A stretch of 64,000 nucleotides of DNA from Nitrosomonas eutropha (GTDB taxonomy: Bacteria > Pseudomonadota > Gammaproteobacteria > Burkholderiales > Nitrosomonadaceae): NCBI RefSeq assembly GCF_900116685.1, contig NZ_FPBL01000002.1, positions 124,001-188,000 of the forward strand, in the 5' to 3' direction. Each line of letters begins with the position of its first letter. Positions within the stretch are counted from its first letter, which is position 1. Positions 9,133 to 17,567 of the stretch are shown piece after piece. Made by a program: the position numbers and the translations under genes. Under the pieces are notes generated by a model. That model was not told where the DNA came from. It ran no database searches and worked only from the letters and a program-made list of their open reading frames with translations.

Positions 9133-10014
9133 ATGAAGAAAGCACTTATTGCAGCAGCTCTATTTGCAGCAATTGGAACAGCGCATGCTGATCCAGTTAC
9201 ATTGACCCATACAGATACATTTAGAAATGAACAAGTAGGAACCCTTCCTAATAATTCATCTTGGTCAGGAAACCCATGGAATCAGGGAAAACCTATTCAA
9301 GGAAATGTATATGCGGGAGAATTTAAATTCCAAACATCTGAAGGATTAGATTTTTACGCATTCTGTGCTGATATTTTCCATACGCTAAAATCTGGAACTA
9401 CATACCAAATGGATGCCCTGACAACAGGAAGCGTAGCTGGTATTGGTTCCTGGGAAATTGCCCGGATTGGTTACCTGTTCGATAATTATGGCAATTACCT
9501 TGACAAGTCGGCAAATGGAAAAGAATTGACGGCATTCCAGCTCACAATGTGGGAAATTCTATTTGAAAATGGCAAAAACCAGGGCAATCAAAACGGAAGC
9601 TCACTTTCAAAAGGCAACTTCCAGGTAGGAGGATTTGGTGATGCCGACGATCTGGCAAATACATGGATAAACGATATTTATAAAAATGCTAAAGAGGGCG
9701 AAGAAAGTAAGAAATATAATTTATTTTTCCTGACATCAAGCGAGCATGTATCTGGTAAAGAGTTGACTGGTTACGAACAAAAATGTAGTAAATATAAAAA
9801 TGGAGTCTGTACAAAATGGAAAGACGATAAAACCAAACCAATCTACCGTGATATATATACTCAAGACTCTCAAAACCTTATTTCCTGGGTGGCTAAAAAA
9901 GACATAGAGGAAGATCCAAACGCACCTAGCGAAATCCCCGAACCTATGCCATTGGTGCTTTTAACTGCCGGTTTACTAGCATTGGGATTCACCAGAAAGC
10001 TGCGCTGCTGCTAA
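9133..10014 (+). CDS. PEP-CTERM sorted exported protein with thioester-domain-like Cys and Gln motifs
   Basis: A 293-residue protein with a signal peptide (residues 1-19, cleavage near AHA-D) and a C-terminal PEP-CTERM sorting signal: PEP at 269-271, a hydrophobic helix, then basic residues and a Cys pair. Exosortase would process this tail and deliver the protein to the envelope or biofilm matrix. The mature part carries FYAFCADIF (Cys78) and, about 55 residues later, AFQLTMWEI (Gln136, Trp140), which resemble the paired Cys and Gln motifs of thioester-forming surface adhesin domains. The later part is Lys/Asp/Asn-rich. Codon use is clearly more AT-rich than the flanking genes. It has a sigma-54 promoter and its own terminator. 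PEP-CTERM status is firm; the thioester bond is a hypothesis. Confidence 0.88.
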   Translation: MKKALIAAALFAAIGTAHADPVTLTHTDTFRNEQVGTLPNNSSWSGNPWNQGKPIQGNVYAGEFKFQTSEGLDFYAFCADIFHTLKSGTTYQMDALTTGSVAGIGSWEIARIGYLFDNYGNYLDKSANGKELTAFQLTMWEILFENGKNQGNQNGSSLSKGNFQVGGFGDADDLANTWINDIYKNAKEGEESKKYNLFFLTSSEHVSGKELTGYEQKCSKYKNGVCTKWKDDKTKPIYRDIYTQDSQNLISWVAKKDIEEDPNAPSEIPEPMPLVLLTAGLLALGFTRKLRCC

Positions 10015-10023
10015 TCTACCATC

Positions 10024-10048
10024 AAGCCGGAGAATTTATCTCCGGCTT
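10024..10048 (+). terminator. Terminator after the PEP-CTERM gene
   Basis: A perfect 10-bp stem AAGCCGGAGA (10024-10033) and TCTCCGGCTT (10039-10048) with a 5-base loop starts 10 bases after the stop codon. Only a short T-run follows, so termination may be partial. Confidence 0.7.
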
Positions 10049-10300
10049 TCTAAAGTCATTTTCAGGCGAAGCACTGCGTTGCGTGGTACTCGCCCTTCCA
10101 ACCTATTCGGTATATTTTGCAGGCACCCTCAATTCGGCCTGCGCCTCCAAAAAAAGAACACCCTCCATATATTGATTAATATCTACAACTCATAAGAAAA
10201 TTGTCAATTTTTACAATTGACTGAACCCATTTTTCATAAAGAAGTCTCACCGGAAGCATATCAATCTGAGCCAGGAAATAACAACAGAAGATCACAATAC

Positions 10301-10618
10301 ATGACAGACATGAAGAACAGGATTGAAAGCAGGCTGCAATCGTTACAGCCGCAGTTTCTGGAAGTACTTAATGAAAGCCATCGTCACAATGTCCCGGTGG
10401 GATCCGAGTCTCATTTCAAGGTAACAATCGTATCCGCTGTATTTGATGACAAACCGCTGGTGGCGCGTCACCGGCTGATCAACGCCACACTGACGAATGA
10501 GATAATTCACTCCATTCACGCACTGGCGCTGCACACGTTCACACCTGCGGAATGGCAGAAACGTCATGATGCGACACGCACATCCCCACCCTGCCTTGGT
10601 GGATCGGCTGCCGAATGA
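10301..10618 (+). CDS. bolA: BolA family protein
   Basis: A 105-residue protein from the ATG at 10301; an earlier in-frame TTG exists but everything BolA-like begins at this ATG. The family pattern is clear: RIESRLQSLQPQFLEVLNES, then SHRHNVPVGSESHFKVTIVS, and HALALHTFTPAEWQ. BolA proteins work with monothiol glutaredoxins in iron-sulfur cluster handling and influence cell shape and biofilm in some bacteria. The SESHFKV segment holds the usual conserved His. The C-terminal 15 residues are a variable tail. It lies between the PEP-CTERM gene and lemA in the same direction. The gap upstream (10049-10300) holds no gene; it has a small AATTGT/ACAATT inverted repeat near 10203-10215. Confidence 0.9.
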   Translation: MTDMKNRIESRLQSLQPQFLEVLNESHRHNVPVGSESHFKVTIVSAVFDDKPLVARHRLINATLTNEIIHSIHALALHTFTPAEWQKRHDATRTSPPCLGGSAAE

Positions 10619-10676
10619 AGCCGGGAGTGATAACCTCACGCTGCGAAAACACCAATCAATTTTCGGAGAGATCTTT

Positions 10677-11282
10677 ATGCAAAAACTGTTAAGTTTTCTG
10701 ACACTTGCCAGCATTCTGCTGCTCAGTGGTTGCGGTTATAACACCCTGCAATCGACTGATGAGCAGATTAAGGCGAGTTGGGCGGAGGTGGTTAATCAGT
10801 ATCAGCGCCGGGCGGATCTGATTCCGAACCTGGTCAATACGGTAAAAGGTTTTGCCACACAGGAAAAAGAAGTGTTGCTGGGAGTGACTGCTGCCCGTTC
10901 CAGGGCAGGCAGTATTCAGGCGACGCCGGAACTAATCAACGACGCGGCAGCCTTTGCCCGTTTTCAGAACGCTCAGAGTGAGCTGACCGGTGCGCTTACT
11001 CGTTTGCTGGCGGTGGCGGAGAATTACCCGCAGCTCAAATCCAATGCCAATTTCCGTGATCTGCAGGCACAGTTGGAAGGTACCGAAAATCGTATCGCGG
11101 TCGCCCGTAACCGTTACATCCAGGCAGTACAGGAATATAACGTAACAGTTCGCTCTTTTCCAGGCAACCTGACTGCGATGATGTTCGGCTTTCAGATCAA
11201 ACCCAACTTCACGGTGGAAAACGAACAAGCGATCGCTGTTCCACCCACGGTAGAATTTGGTGTACCAGCAACCGCGCAATAA
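10677..11282 (+). CDS. lemA: LemA family lipoprotein
   Basis: A 201-residue protein starting at 10677 (MQKLLSFLTLA), chosen because a signal peptide with the lipobox LLSGC begins there. LemA proteins have a short membrane-anchored N-terminus and a long all-helical domain; the typical core is visible as KASWAEVVNQYQRRADLIPN, VKGFATQEKEVLLGVTAARS and YPQLKSNANFRDLQAQLEGT. The function of LemA is poorly known; it is often encoded next to TPM-domain proteins, as here with two such genes downstream. It is probably a lipoprotein on the inner or outer membrane. Confidence 0.92.
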   Translation: MQKLLSFLTLASILLLSGCGYNTLQSTDEQIKASWAEVVNQYQRRADLIPNLVNTVKGFATQEKEVLLGVTAARSRAGSIQATPELINDAAAFARFQNAQSELTGALTRLLAVAENYPQLKSNANFRDLQAQLEGTENRIAVARNRYIQAVQEYNVTVRSFPGNLTAMMFGFQIKPNFTVENEQAIAVPPTVEFGVPATAQ

Positions 11283-11293
11283 ATCAGCGTAAG

Positions 11294-11374
11294 ACACTGG
11301 ATTGCTTCATCGCTGCGCTTCTCGCAATGATTGGACAAGGTGGCAAAGTCCTCTGGGTTGTGGTGATCCAGTGT
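11294..11374. repeat. Inverted-repeat element of the CTGGATTGCTTC family
   Basis: Arms ACACTGGAT (11294-11302) and ATCCAGTGT (11366-11374) are perfect complements. The left side continues as GATTGCTTCATCGCTGCG and CTCGCAATGA, the widespread repeat motif of bacterial genomes. It sits in the lemA-to-TPM gap (11283-11476), which holds no gene. It is related to the element at 8545-8653 and may interrupt or modulate the lemA-TPM operon. Confidence 0.5.
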
Positions 11375-11476
11375 TATGACGGCAGCCCAGTGATGGGATG
11401 GCGATCCAGTAATGGATACTTCCTTCATTTCCCACAGGGATACCAGTTACCATGACTTTTAGCACGATAAGTTGAT

Positions 11477-12364
11477 ATGTCAGCTATCTTTACAGGGATC
11501 AAACAGTACGCCCGTTTGCTGGTGGTGGCATTGTTGTGCATCGCCAGCACCGGGACGCTGGCCGATGTCGCCATTCCTCCGTTTAAATCATACATTACCG
11601 ATCTGACCGGAACGCTCACCAAAATAGAAGCTACTAAACTGGAACAACAACTGGCCAATTTTGAAGCAAAAAAAGGTAGCCAGATCGCCGTATTAATTGT
11701 CCCCACCACACAGCCTGAAACGATTGAGCAGTACTCAATTCGTGTGGTTGAGGCGTGGAAACTCGGCCGCAAAGGGATCGATGATGGCGTATTGTTGCTG
11801 GTTGCCAGGAATGACAGAACCCTGCGCATTGAAACCGGCTACGGGCTTGAAGGTGCGTTACCGGATGCTATCACCCGACGGATTATTGATGAGGGAATTA
11901 CTCCGGAATTCAAGCAAGGCAATTTTTTTGGCGGTTTACAGACAGGGATCAGGCAGATTATCAGCGTAATTGAAGGTGAACCACTGCCTGCTCCTGCACA
12001 ACAAGCGAGAGAATCAACCGGCACGAACCTTGTGCTGGAGAACATTATTCCTGTTTTATTTGTCATGCTGATGCTGGGCAGGATGCTGCAAGCCACATTC
12101 GGGAAAATATCCGGTGCAACCATAACCAGTGGTATTGCAGGGTTGCTGATCTGGTTGATTTCCTCTTCACTGCTGATCGCTATCCTGATTGCCATCGCAG
12201 CATTCGTCATCAGCCTGTTTGAGCAGACAGGGAGAATCATTCACCAGCGCGGACCTAGGAGCGGATACGGAAACTGGCCGGGAGGAGGTGGTTTTTCCAG
12301 CGGTGGATTCCGTGGCGGGGGTGGCGGCGGCTTTGGTGGCGGCGGTGCTTCAGGAAGATGGTAA
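11477..12364 (+). CDS. TPM domain protein (YgcG type), membrane-anchored, Gly-rich tail
   Basis: A 295-residue protein with a signal peptide (about residues 1-29, ending near TLADVAIPP), then a TPM domain (about 30-155) recognisable from SYITDLTGTLTKIEATKLEQ, SIRVVEAWKLGRKGIDDGVL and RTLRIETGYGLEGALPDAIT. Two hydrophobic segments follow (near 190-205 and 215-245), so the domain faces the periplasm and the protein is held in the inner membrane. The C-terminus is a Gly/Ser-rich tail (GGGGFSSGGFRGGGGGGFGG), common in this family. TPM domains have been linked to phosphatase activity and membrane repair, but no specific role can be given. It forms a cluster with lemA and a second TPM gene. Confidence 0.9.
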   Translation: MSAIFTGIKQYARLLVVALLCIASTGTLADVAIPPFKSYITDLTGTLTKIEATKLEQQLANFEAKKGSQIAVLIVPTTQPETIEQYSIRVVEAWKLGRKGIDDGVLLLVARNDRTLRIETGYGLEGALPDAITRRIIDEGITPEFKQGNFFGGLQTGIRQIISVIEGEPLPAPAQQARESTGTNLVLENIIPVLFVMLMLGRMLQATFGKISGATITSGIAGLLIWLISSSLLIAILIAIAAFVISLFEQTGRIIHQRGPRSGYGNWPGGGGFSSGGFRGGGGGGFGGGGASGRW

Positions 12365-12377
12365 TCAGGAGGAATTA

Positions 12378-12881
12378 ATGAATTTGATGCGCATCATCTG
12401 CCATCTTGCAACTGGTCAATCAGTTGTAAAGCGTGCATTTCCGTCGGATACTCTGAACATAATCAAGCAGACAATTACGCACTCTGAAGCTACACATGAC
12501 GGTGAAATCGTTTTTGCAGTGGAAGCATCGCTTGATCTGTCATTGTTGCTGAAAAACCATTCCAGCCGTGAGCGGGCCATTGATGTTTTTTCCCTGCTGC
12601 GGGTCTGGGATACCGGACAGAACAATGGCGTGCTGATTTATTTGTTAATGGCAGATCACAGCGTAGAGATCATAGCGGATCGGGGTATTCACACCCGCGT
12701 GGAACAGGTAGAATGGGAAGCTGCCTGCGATACCATGGAAACTGCTTTCAGCCAGGGACAGTTTGAACAGGGCATTCTCACCGGAATTGATGCGATTACC
12801 AGAGTGCTACAGCAATATTTTCCATCCGACAGCGCTGACAAAAGGAAAAACGAACTTTCAGATAGCCCGGTCGTGTTATAA
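12378..12881 (+). CDS. Second TPM domain protein, soluble
   Basis: A 167-residue protein starting at the ATG at 12378, chosen because a perfect AGGAGG ribosome site lies just before it (12367-12373) and only 13 bases separate it from the previous gene. It is a single divergent TPM domain: HSEATHDGEIVFAVEASLDL, SRERAIDVFSLLRVWDTGQN, NGVLIYLLMADHSVEIIADR and GIHTRVEQVEWEAACDTMET. It has no signal peptide or membrane segment, so it appears cytoplasmic, unlike its neighbour. The lemA-TPM-TPM order is a recurrent bacterial cluster whose job is not established. Confidence 0.88.
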   Translation: MNLMRIICHLATGQSVVKRAFPSDTLNIIKQTITHSEATHDGEIVFAVEASLDLSLLLKNHSSRERAIDVFSLLRVWDTGQNNGVLIYLLMADHSVEIIADRGIHTRVEQVEWEAACDTMETAFSQGQFEQGILTGIDAITRVLQQYFPSDSADKRKNELSDSPVVL

Positions 12882-12900
12882 GCCCATCCTCCGCTTCTCT

Positions 12901-12971
12901 GACAATCTGTTCAATACCTCACTGAAGGGCGCATTACGGTGTTGAAATTGAACTCAAAATGCTCACCATAC
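12901..12971 (-). repeat. Decayed half copy of the CTGTTCAA MITE-like element
   Basis: The plus strand from 12901 (CTGTTCAATACCTCACTGAA, then GGGCGCATTACGGTGTTGAA) aligns with the reverse complement of the intact element at 52148-52290 over about 70 bases, with scattered mismatches. The distal half and second terminal repeat are missing, so this is a relic. The rest of the gap to 13160 contains no gene I can support. Confidence 0.65.
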
Positions 12972-13247
12972 GTTCTGAAAGACAGATCAGCCGGATCAGC
13001 ATAAATCCAATCAGGCTGATCTCCCCCTGGTCCACTACCTGATTCAATGTACCTGCTACACAGCAGGAAGTTATAATATTGCTGTCGTGGTGCTGTATAC
13101 CTCTATGTATCCGATAACGACGATGGCCGTTGCATTACCGAAAATGAATCATCAATTCCAAGGCAGGTTATTCTGGCTACTCGGCAAGAACTTTCTGATT
13201 TCCTGAGCGAAGTCGAGCTGCGCGCATACAAGCAAGCATTATTCGCG

Positions 13248-13748
13248 GTGCAGGATGAGCACACGGCACTGGATATCGTGCAGGACTCGATGATGAAGCT
13301 GGCCGAGAAGTATGCGCATAAACCGCCTGCCGAGCTCCCCCCCCTGTTTCAGCGCATTCTGCAAAATACGATTCGTGATTATTATCGACGGCAGAAATCC
13401 CGTTCACTCTGGGTGACGCTGTTCTCGGCATTTATGCCTGCTTCAGGTGAAAAAGATACTGAATATTCCGACATCCCCGAATCATTGCCGCTGGCGCAGG
13501 ATTTCGACCAGAAAAACAATCCTGGCGCTGCAGCAGAGCAATCTCAATTGATCGAACTGATCAGCAAGGCGCTGGAAACTTTACCACCACGTCAACGGGA
13601 GGCCTTCCTGTTGCGTTACTGGGAAGAGATGGATGTATCCGAAACAGCAAAAATCATGGATTGCTCGGAAGGAAGCGTAAAGACACATTGCTCCCGTGCG
13701 ACACACACACTTGCCGCTATATTAGAGGGTAAAGGAGTCAAACGATGA
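13248..13748 (+). CDS. ECF-type RNA polymerase sigma factor (start uncertain, probably upstream)
   Basis: The listed frame begins at a GTG (13248) and gives 166 residues, but coding similarity continues upstream in frame (QELSDFLSEVELRAYKQALF, about 13182-13241), which looks like sigma region 2.1. No ATG, GTG or TTG occurs in frame between the stop near 13074 and 13248, so either a rare start such as ATT or CTG is used, or a frameshift separates the true start. Region 2 is seen in DIVQDSMMKLAEKYAHKP and region 4 in LETLPPRQREAFLLRYWEEM and SEGSVKTHCSRATHTLAAI. Such proteins direct RNA polymerase to envelope or stress promoters. It overlaps the next gene by ATGA, as in other Betaproteobacteria where sigma precedes DUF3619. 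Confidence 0.85.
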   Translation: MQDEHTALDIVQDSMMKLAEKYAHKPPAELPPLFQRILQNTIRDYYRRQKSRSLWVTLFSAFMPASGEKDTEYSDIPESLPLAQDFDQKNNPGAAAEQSQLIELISKALETLPPRQREAFLLRYWEEMDVSETAKIMDCSEGSVKTHCSRATHTLAAILEGKGVKR

Positions 13749-14461
13749 ATAAAGAGGAAAAAACAGGGAGAACGATCGCAAGATTGCTGGATCACAGCCT
13801 GCATGACATTACCCCGGGTACTCTGTATCAACTGCGAGCTGCACGCAGAGCCGCCCTGGAAAGTTATCAACCGGCAGAAAAAATGCTGCACGCTGGCGCG
13901 GGAATATCAGCCCGGAACGGGCATCACTGGTTTGCCAATCATGCCGGCAAATTATTATTATCAGCCAGCTTTCTGCTTCTTCTGATAATTCATAGTTTCT
14001 GGCAGGTAAATTACAGGATTGAAGATAAATCGGCGGCATCGCATGCCATATTTACCAATAATGCACCTGCCGAATCATTCAGTACCGAGGACACTACCAA
14101 TTTCGAAGAAGATACTGACGATGGAACTTCTGATGAAACGGCTCCTCACGATACTGAAAATAATGATAATTCGGAGAACACGACTGATGTTTCCGAAACT
14201 GATGTCAATGAGGAAGCAGATTCTGATGCGATTACCGATTCCGTTGATTCCAGTGAAGCTCAGGATTCCGACTGGATGGATGAACCCTCCGATAGTAAAG
14301 ATGACAGTAATTCAGAAACGGATACCGTCCCTGATGAAACCAGTGATGTTCAGGATTTTGAGGAAGCGGGAGACGCTCATGATGCAGAATCCCCGGATAC
14401 AGATTCCGAAGACAGGGATATGCAGGATACAGAAATCGATAGTGAGATATCTGCCCCATAG
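13745..14461 (+). CDS. DUF3619 family membrane protein with long acidic tail
   Basis: A 238-residue protein, start overlapping the sigma stop (ATGA). Residues 1-65 form the cytoplasmic DUF3619-like part (GRTIARLLDHSLHDITPGTL, LRAARRAALESYQ), followed by one transmembrane helix (about 70-88). By the positive-inside rule the rest lies in the periplasm. DUF3619 proteins coupled to sigma factors are suspected anti-sigma factors; that role is inferred from position only. The odd part is residues 100-238: a Ser/Thr-rich stretch with dozens of Asp and Glu and almost no Lys or Arg, much longer than I expect for this family, which is normally about 130-150 residues. It may bind divalent metal ions or act as a charged spacer. 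Confidence 0.75.
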   Translation: MNKEEKTGRTIARLLDHSLHDITPGTLYQLRAARRAALESYQPAEKMLHAGAGISARNGHHWFANHAGKLLLSASFLLLLIIHSFWQVNYRIEDKSAASHAIFTNNAPAESFSTEDTTNFEEDTDDGTSDETAPHDTENNDNSENTTDVSETDVNEEADSDAITDSVDSSEAQDSDWMDEPSDSKDDSNSETDTVPDETSDVQDFEEAGDAHDAESPDTDSEDRDMQDTEIDSEISAP

Positions 14462-14555
14462 CCCAACCGATATATAACCGGGGATTTGATCCAGCTACTT
14501 CGGTTTCATCCCGGACGATAAAATTCATTTCTGCTTAAGCACTCTGCCCCAGCCA

Positions 14556-16868
14556 ATGCACTCCAACACCAGTGATTTACTCCACCTTGTTCCTACTGAT
14601 TTCCCATCCGCTTGGAACAGGCAAATTGAGCCCGCACTGATCAACCATGAACAGGTAATTGCCTGGCTGGAAACTGATCTCGATCATCAGTTACATTTCT
14701 CACCAGGGTTGATTGTGCTTACCACCCGGCGAATTCTGGGCAGAATGGCGGACAATGAGCACTGGCAGGCATGGCAGTATCAACAAAATATGAAACTGGC
14801 TTATCAGGATCACGCCGGAATTTGCAGCATCGAACTGTCTGACACAAGCGCCCGGCTGGCGCGCTGGCATTGCACATTGAGCAAACAGCAGGTAGTGGAT
14901 CAACTGATTATCCATTTTATCCGGCGAATTAATGCACTTGATACCCAGGCAGTCCTGCCAGCGGGAGGAGCGGCAGAACAAGCCAGCAATAATCAGAATA
15001 CTGCTGGCAACGATGATAGCGAAGCGGCACACGCTCACGATCAGGAAGCAATCTCCACTCCACCCTCCACCTGGACATTGTTTCGCCTGTGGCGCTTTGC
15101 CCGGCCGTACAAGTGGCAATTGTTTACCGGTTTTATGTTGATGCTGGGCAGTACGGCTGCTGCACTGGTGCCACCCTACCTGACCATGCCACTGATGGAT
15201 AATGTATTGATCCCTTATCAGAACGGCCATCCGATCGATGTTAATCTGGTGATATTTTATCTGTCCGGTCTGCTGGGAGCGGCAATAGTAGCCTGGATTC
15301 TCGGTTGGGCGCGCACCTATGTTCTGGCCAGGATATCAGAGCGCATCGGCGCTGATTTGCGAACAACAACTTACGAACATCTGCTCAAACTGTCACAAGC
15401 CTATTTCGGTGGGAAACGTACCGGGGATCTGATGGCGCGCATCGGTGCAGAAACCGACCGGATCAACCTGTTTCTTTCGCTCAACCTGCTTGATTTCGCT
15501 ACGGATGTGCTCATGATCGTCCTGACCGTCATCATCCTGGTTTCAATCGACCCATGGCTCGCGCTTATTACCCTGCTCCCATTGCCGATCATTGCCTGGC
15601 TGATTCATTTGGTGCGTGATCGCTTGCGCGTCGGCTTTGAAAAAACCAATCGTGTCTGGGCGGAAGTCAATAATGTTCTGGCTGATACTCTGCCCGGCAT
15701 CCGGGTGGTCAAGGCATTCGCGCAAGAAGTACGGGAAATCGAGCGCTTCCGTGCAGTCAATCAGCGTAATGTAGAGATCAATGATCGTGTCAACAAAGTC
15801 TGGGCATTGTTTACCCCTACGGTAACCCTGTTGACAGAATGCGGTCTGCTGGTTGTGTGGATTTTTGGTATCTGGCAAGTATCACAAGATCACATCACCG
15901 TCGGGGTACTCACCGCTTTTCTGGCCTATATCGGTCGCTTCTATCTGCGGCTGGATTCAATGAGCCGGATCGTTTCAGCCACACAAAAAGCAGCAGCTGG
16001 AACCAAACGGATATTCGATATTCTCGATCACGTTTCCAGCGTACCGGAACCGGTCAAGCCTGTTCATTTACCAGCTATAAAAGGCCATATTGAGTTGCGT
16101 AATATCGGTTTCCGTTATGGAACACGCCGGGTAATACAAAATTTCAATTTTTCAATTGAACCAGGCGAAATGATCGGGCTGGTCGGGCACAGTGGCTCAG
16201 GTAAAAGCACGCTCATCAACCTGATCTGCCGCTTTTATGATGTGACCGAGGGCGCTATCCTGATTGATGGCATCGATATCCGCTCATTGCCTATCGCAGA
16301 TTATCGGAAACATATCGGGCTGGTGCTACAGGAACCTTTTCTCTTTTTCGGCACGATTGCCGAGAATATTGCCTATGGCAAACCCGATGCTTCCCGCAAG
16401 GAAATTATTGCAGCAGCACGCGCTGCCCATGCCCATGAATTTATTTTGCGCCTGCCTTACGGCTATGATTCTCTGGTGGGCGAACGCGGCCAGGCACTCT
16501 CAGGTGGCGAGAGGCAGCGTATTTCCATCGCCCGGGCACTGCTGATTGACCCTCGTATCCTGATACTGGATGAGGCCACTTCATCTGTGGATACCCAGAC
16601 GGAACAGGAAATTCAAGGGGCACTCGATAATCTTGTTTCCGGTCGGACAACCCTTGCCATTGCTCATCGCCTGTCAACTCTACAGGAAGCAAACCGGCTG
16701 ATTGTACTCGACCACGGCAAAATCGTAGAAACGGGCAATCATGCGGAACTCATGGCCTGCCAGGGACATTACTACCAGCTTTATCAGTCACAGTCACGCA
16801 GCTCGGATAATGAAGAATCCTCTATTGAACCCGGTAACCTATCTGATATCAGGGGAAATCGTGTATGA
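14556..16868 (+). CDS. ABC exporter-like protein linked to cyanophycin metabolism
   Basis: A 770-residue fused ABC transporter half. Residues 1-130 form an extra N-terminal domain with a PH-like look (VIAWLETDLDHQLHFSPGLI, VLTTRRILGRM), then an ABC type-1 membrane domain with six helices (about 185-475) and an ATPase domain: Walker A GHSGSGKST, signature LSGGERQRISIARALL, Walker B ILILDEATSSVD and the H-loop IAHRLST. Exporters of this fold move lipids, peptides or drugs. In many Betaproteobacteria this gene with a DUF1854 gene sits beside cyanophycin synthetases, and it is annotated as cyanophycin-metabolism-associated; no transported substrate is known to me. It overlaps the next gene by ATGA. 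Confidence 0.9.
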   Translation: MHSNTSDLLHLVPTDFPSAWNRQIEPALINHEQVIAWLETDLDHQLHFSPGLIVLTTRRILGRMADNEHWQAWQYQQNMKLAYQDHAGICSIELSDTSARLARWHCTLSKQQVVDQLIIHFIRRINALDTQAVLPAGGAAEQASNNQNTAGNDDSEAAHAHDQEAISTPPSTWTLFRLWRFARPYKWQLFTGFMLMLGSTAAALVPPYLTMPLMDNVLIPYQNGHPIDVNLVIFYLSGLLGAAIVAWILGWARTYVLARISERIGADLRTTTYEHLLKLSQAYFGGKRTGDLMARIGAETDRINLFLSLNLLDFATDVLMIVLTVIILVSIDPWLALITLLPLPIIAWLIHLVRDRLRVGFEKTNRVWAEVNNVLADTLPGIRVVKAFAQEVREIERFRAVNQRNVEINDRVNKVWALFTPTVTLLTECGLLVVWIFGIWQVSQDHITVGVLTAFLAYIGRFYLRLDSMSRIVSATQKAAAGTKRIFDILDHVSSVPEPVKPVHLPAIKGHIELRNIGFRYGTRRVIQNFNFSIEPGEMIGLVGHSGSGKSTLINLICRFYDVTEGAILIDGIDIRSLPIADYRKHIGLVLQEPFLFFGTIAENIAYGKPDASRKEIIAAARAAHAHEFILRLPYGYDSLVGERGQALSGGERQRISIARALLIDPRILILDEATSSVDTQTEQEIQGALDNLVSGRTTLAIAHRLSTLQEANRLIVLDHGKIVETGNHAELMACQGHYYQLYQSQSRSSDNEESSIEPGNLSDIRGNRV

Positions 16869-17332
16869 AACTATCTGAATACAAACTGGAAAGGAATGCT
16901 TTCGGTCGGTTGGTAGCTATAGGCAAAGATCAGATCTACGAAAGCATCATACCCGTGCGTGCATTTCCAATTACTGCTGCCGATGAAGGAATAGCTTTGG
17001 TCGATGGTCATGGCCATGAAGTGACCTGGATTGACAATCTTGTTGAATTGCCGGAATCAGAGCGAACTTTGATCGAAGAAGAACTTGCCAGCCGCGAATT
17101 CATGCCTGAAATAAAGCGTATTGACAAGGTTTCCAGCTTCGCGACTCCCAGCACCTGGCAAATACAAACAAATCGAGGGGAAACCAGCCTCATCCTCAAG
17201 GGAGAAGAAGATATCCGCCGGCTATCACTCGCTACACTACTGATCACCGACAGCCACGGTATTCACTTCCTGATTCGCGATCGGTTAATGCTGGATCATC
17301 ACAGCAACAGATTGCTGGATCGTTTTTTGTGA
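16865..17332 (+). CDS. DUF1854 family protein, cyanophycin-associated
   Basis: A 155-residue soluble protein starting in an ATGA overlap with the ABC transporter gene, so the two are translationally coupled. DUF1854 features include GRLVAIGKDQIYESIIPVRA, FPITAADEGIALVDGHGHEV, TWIDNLVELPES and a C-terminal LLITDSHGIHFLIRDRLMLD. There is no signal peptide or membrane segment. The family has no established function; its constant pairing with this ABC transporter and with cphA suggests a regulatory or accessory subunit. The role is inferred from neighbours. Confidence 0.85.
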   Translation: MKLSEYKLERNAFGRLVAIGKDQIYESIIPVRAFPITAADEGIALVDGHGHEVTWIDNLVELPESERTLIEEELASREFMPEIKRIDKVSSFATPSTWQIQTNRGETSLILKGEEDIRRLSLATLLITDSHGIHFLIRDRLMLDHHSNRLLDRFL

Positions 17333-17360
17333 AATAAAACAAAAACAATATCCCCAAATA

Positions 17361-17567
17361 TCAACACATCAAGATTTTCTTTATCACGCTGCAGTAATTC
17401 CAAACAGATGGTGCAGAAATCGCGTGACCTGAATAACAGAGACCAGCACTAACCAGATTATTGAATGTGGCTGTATCCAAGAGTACGGGTACCAGACGGT
17501 TTTTGGCAACTGTGCAATCGGCAAACGGGAAAGGCACTTTCAACACCGTGAAGCGCTCATAATTCAC
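17361..17567 (-). pseudogene. MazF/PemK-like toxin remnant
   Basis: From the GTG at 17567 the minus strand reads NYERFTVLKVPFPFADCTVA and KNRLVPVLLDTATFN, which fits the N-terminus of MazF/PemK-type RNases (xxVPFPFxD...KxRPxxVL), though the usual RPA is changed to RLV. The remainder (NLVSAGLCYSGHAISAPSVW) keeps only traces and the ORF stops at about 68 residues instead of over 100, so it looks shortened and inactive. It overlaps the antitoxin-like frame at its start, as real toxin-antitoxin pairs do. Confidence 0.5.

Noticed and set aside
12763-12945. Plus-strand ORF of 60 codons ending in LKGALRC
   Set aside because: It is an out-of-frame shadow of the TPM gene that runs into the repeat relic; the ending only reflects the repeat sequence.
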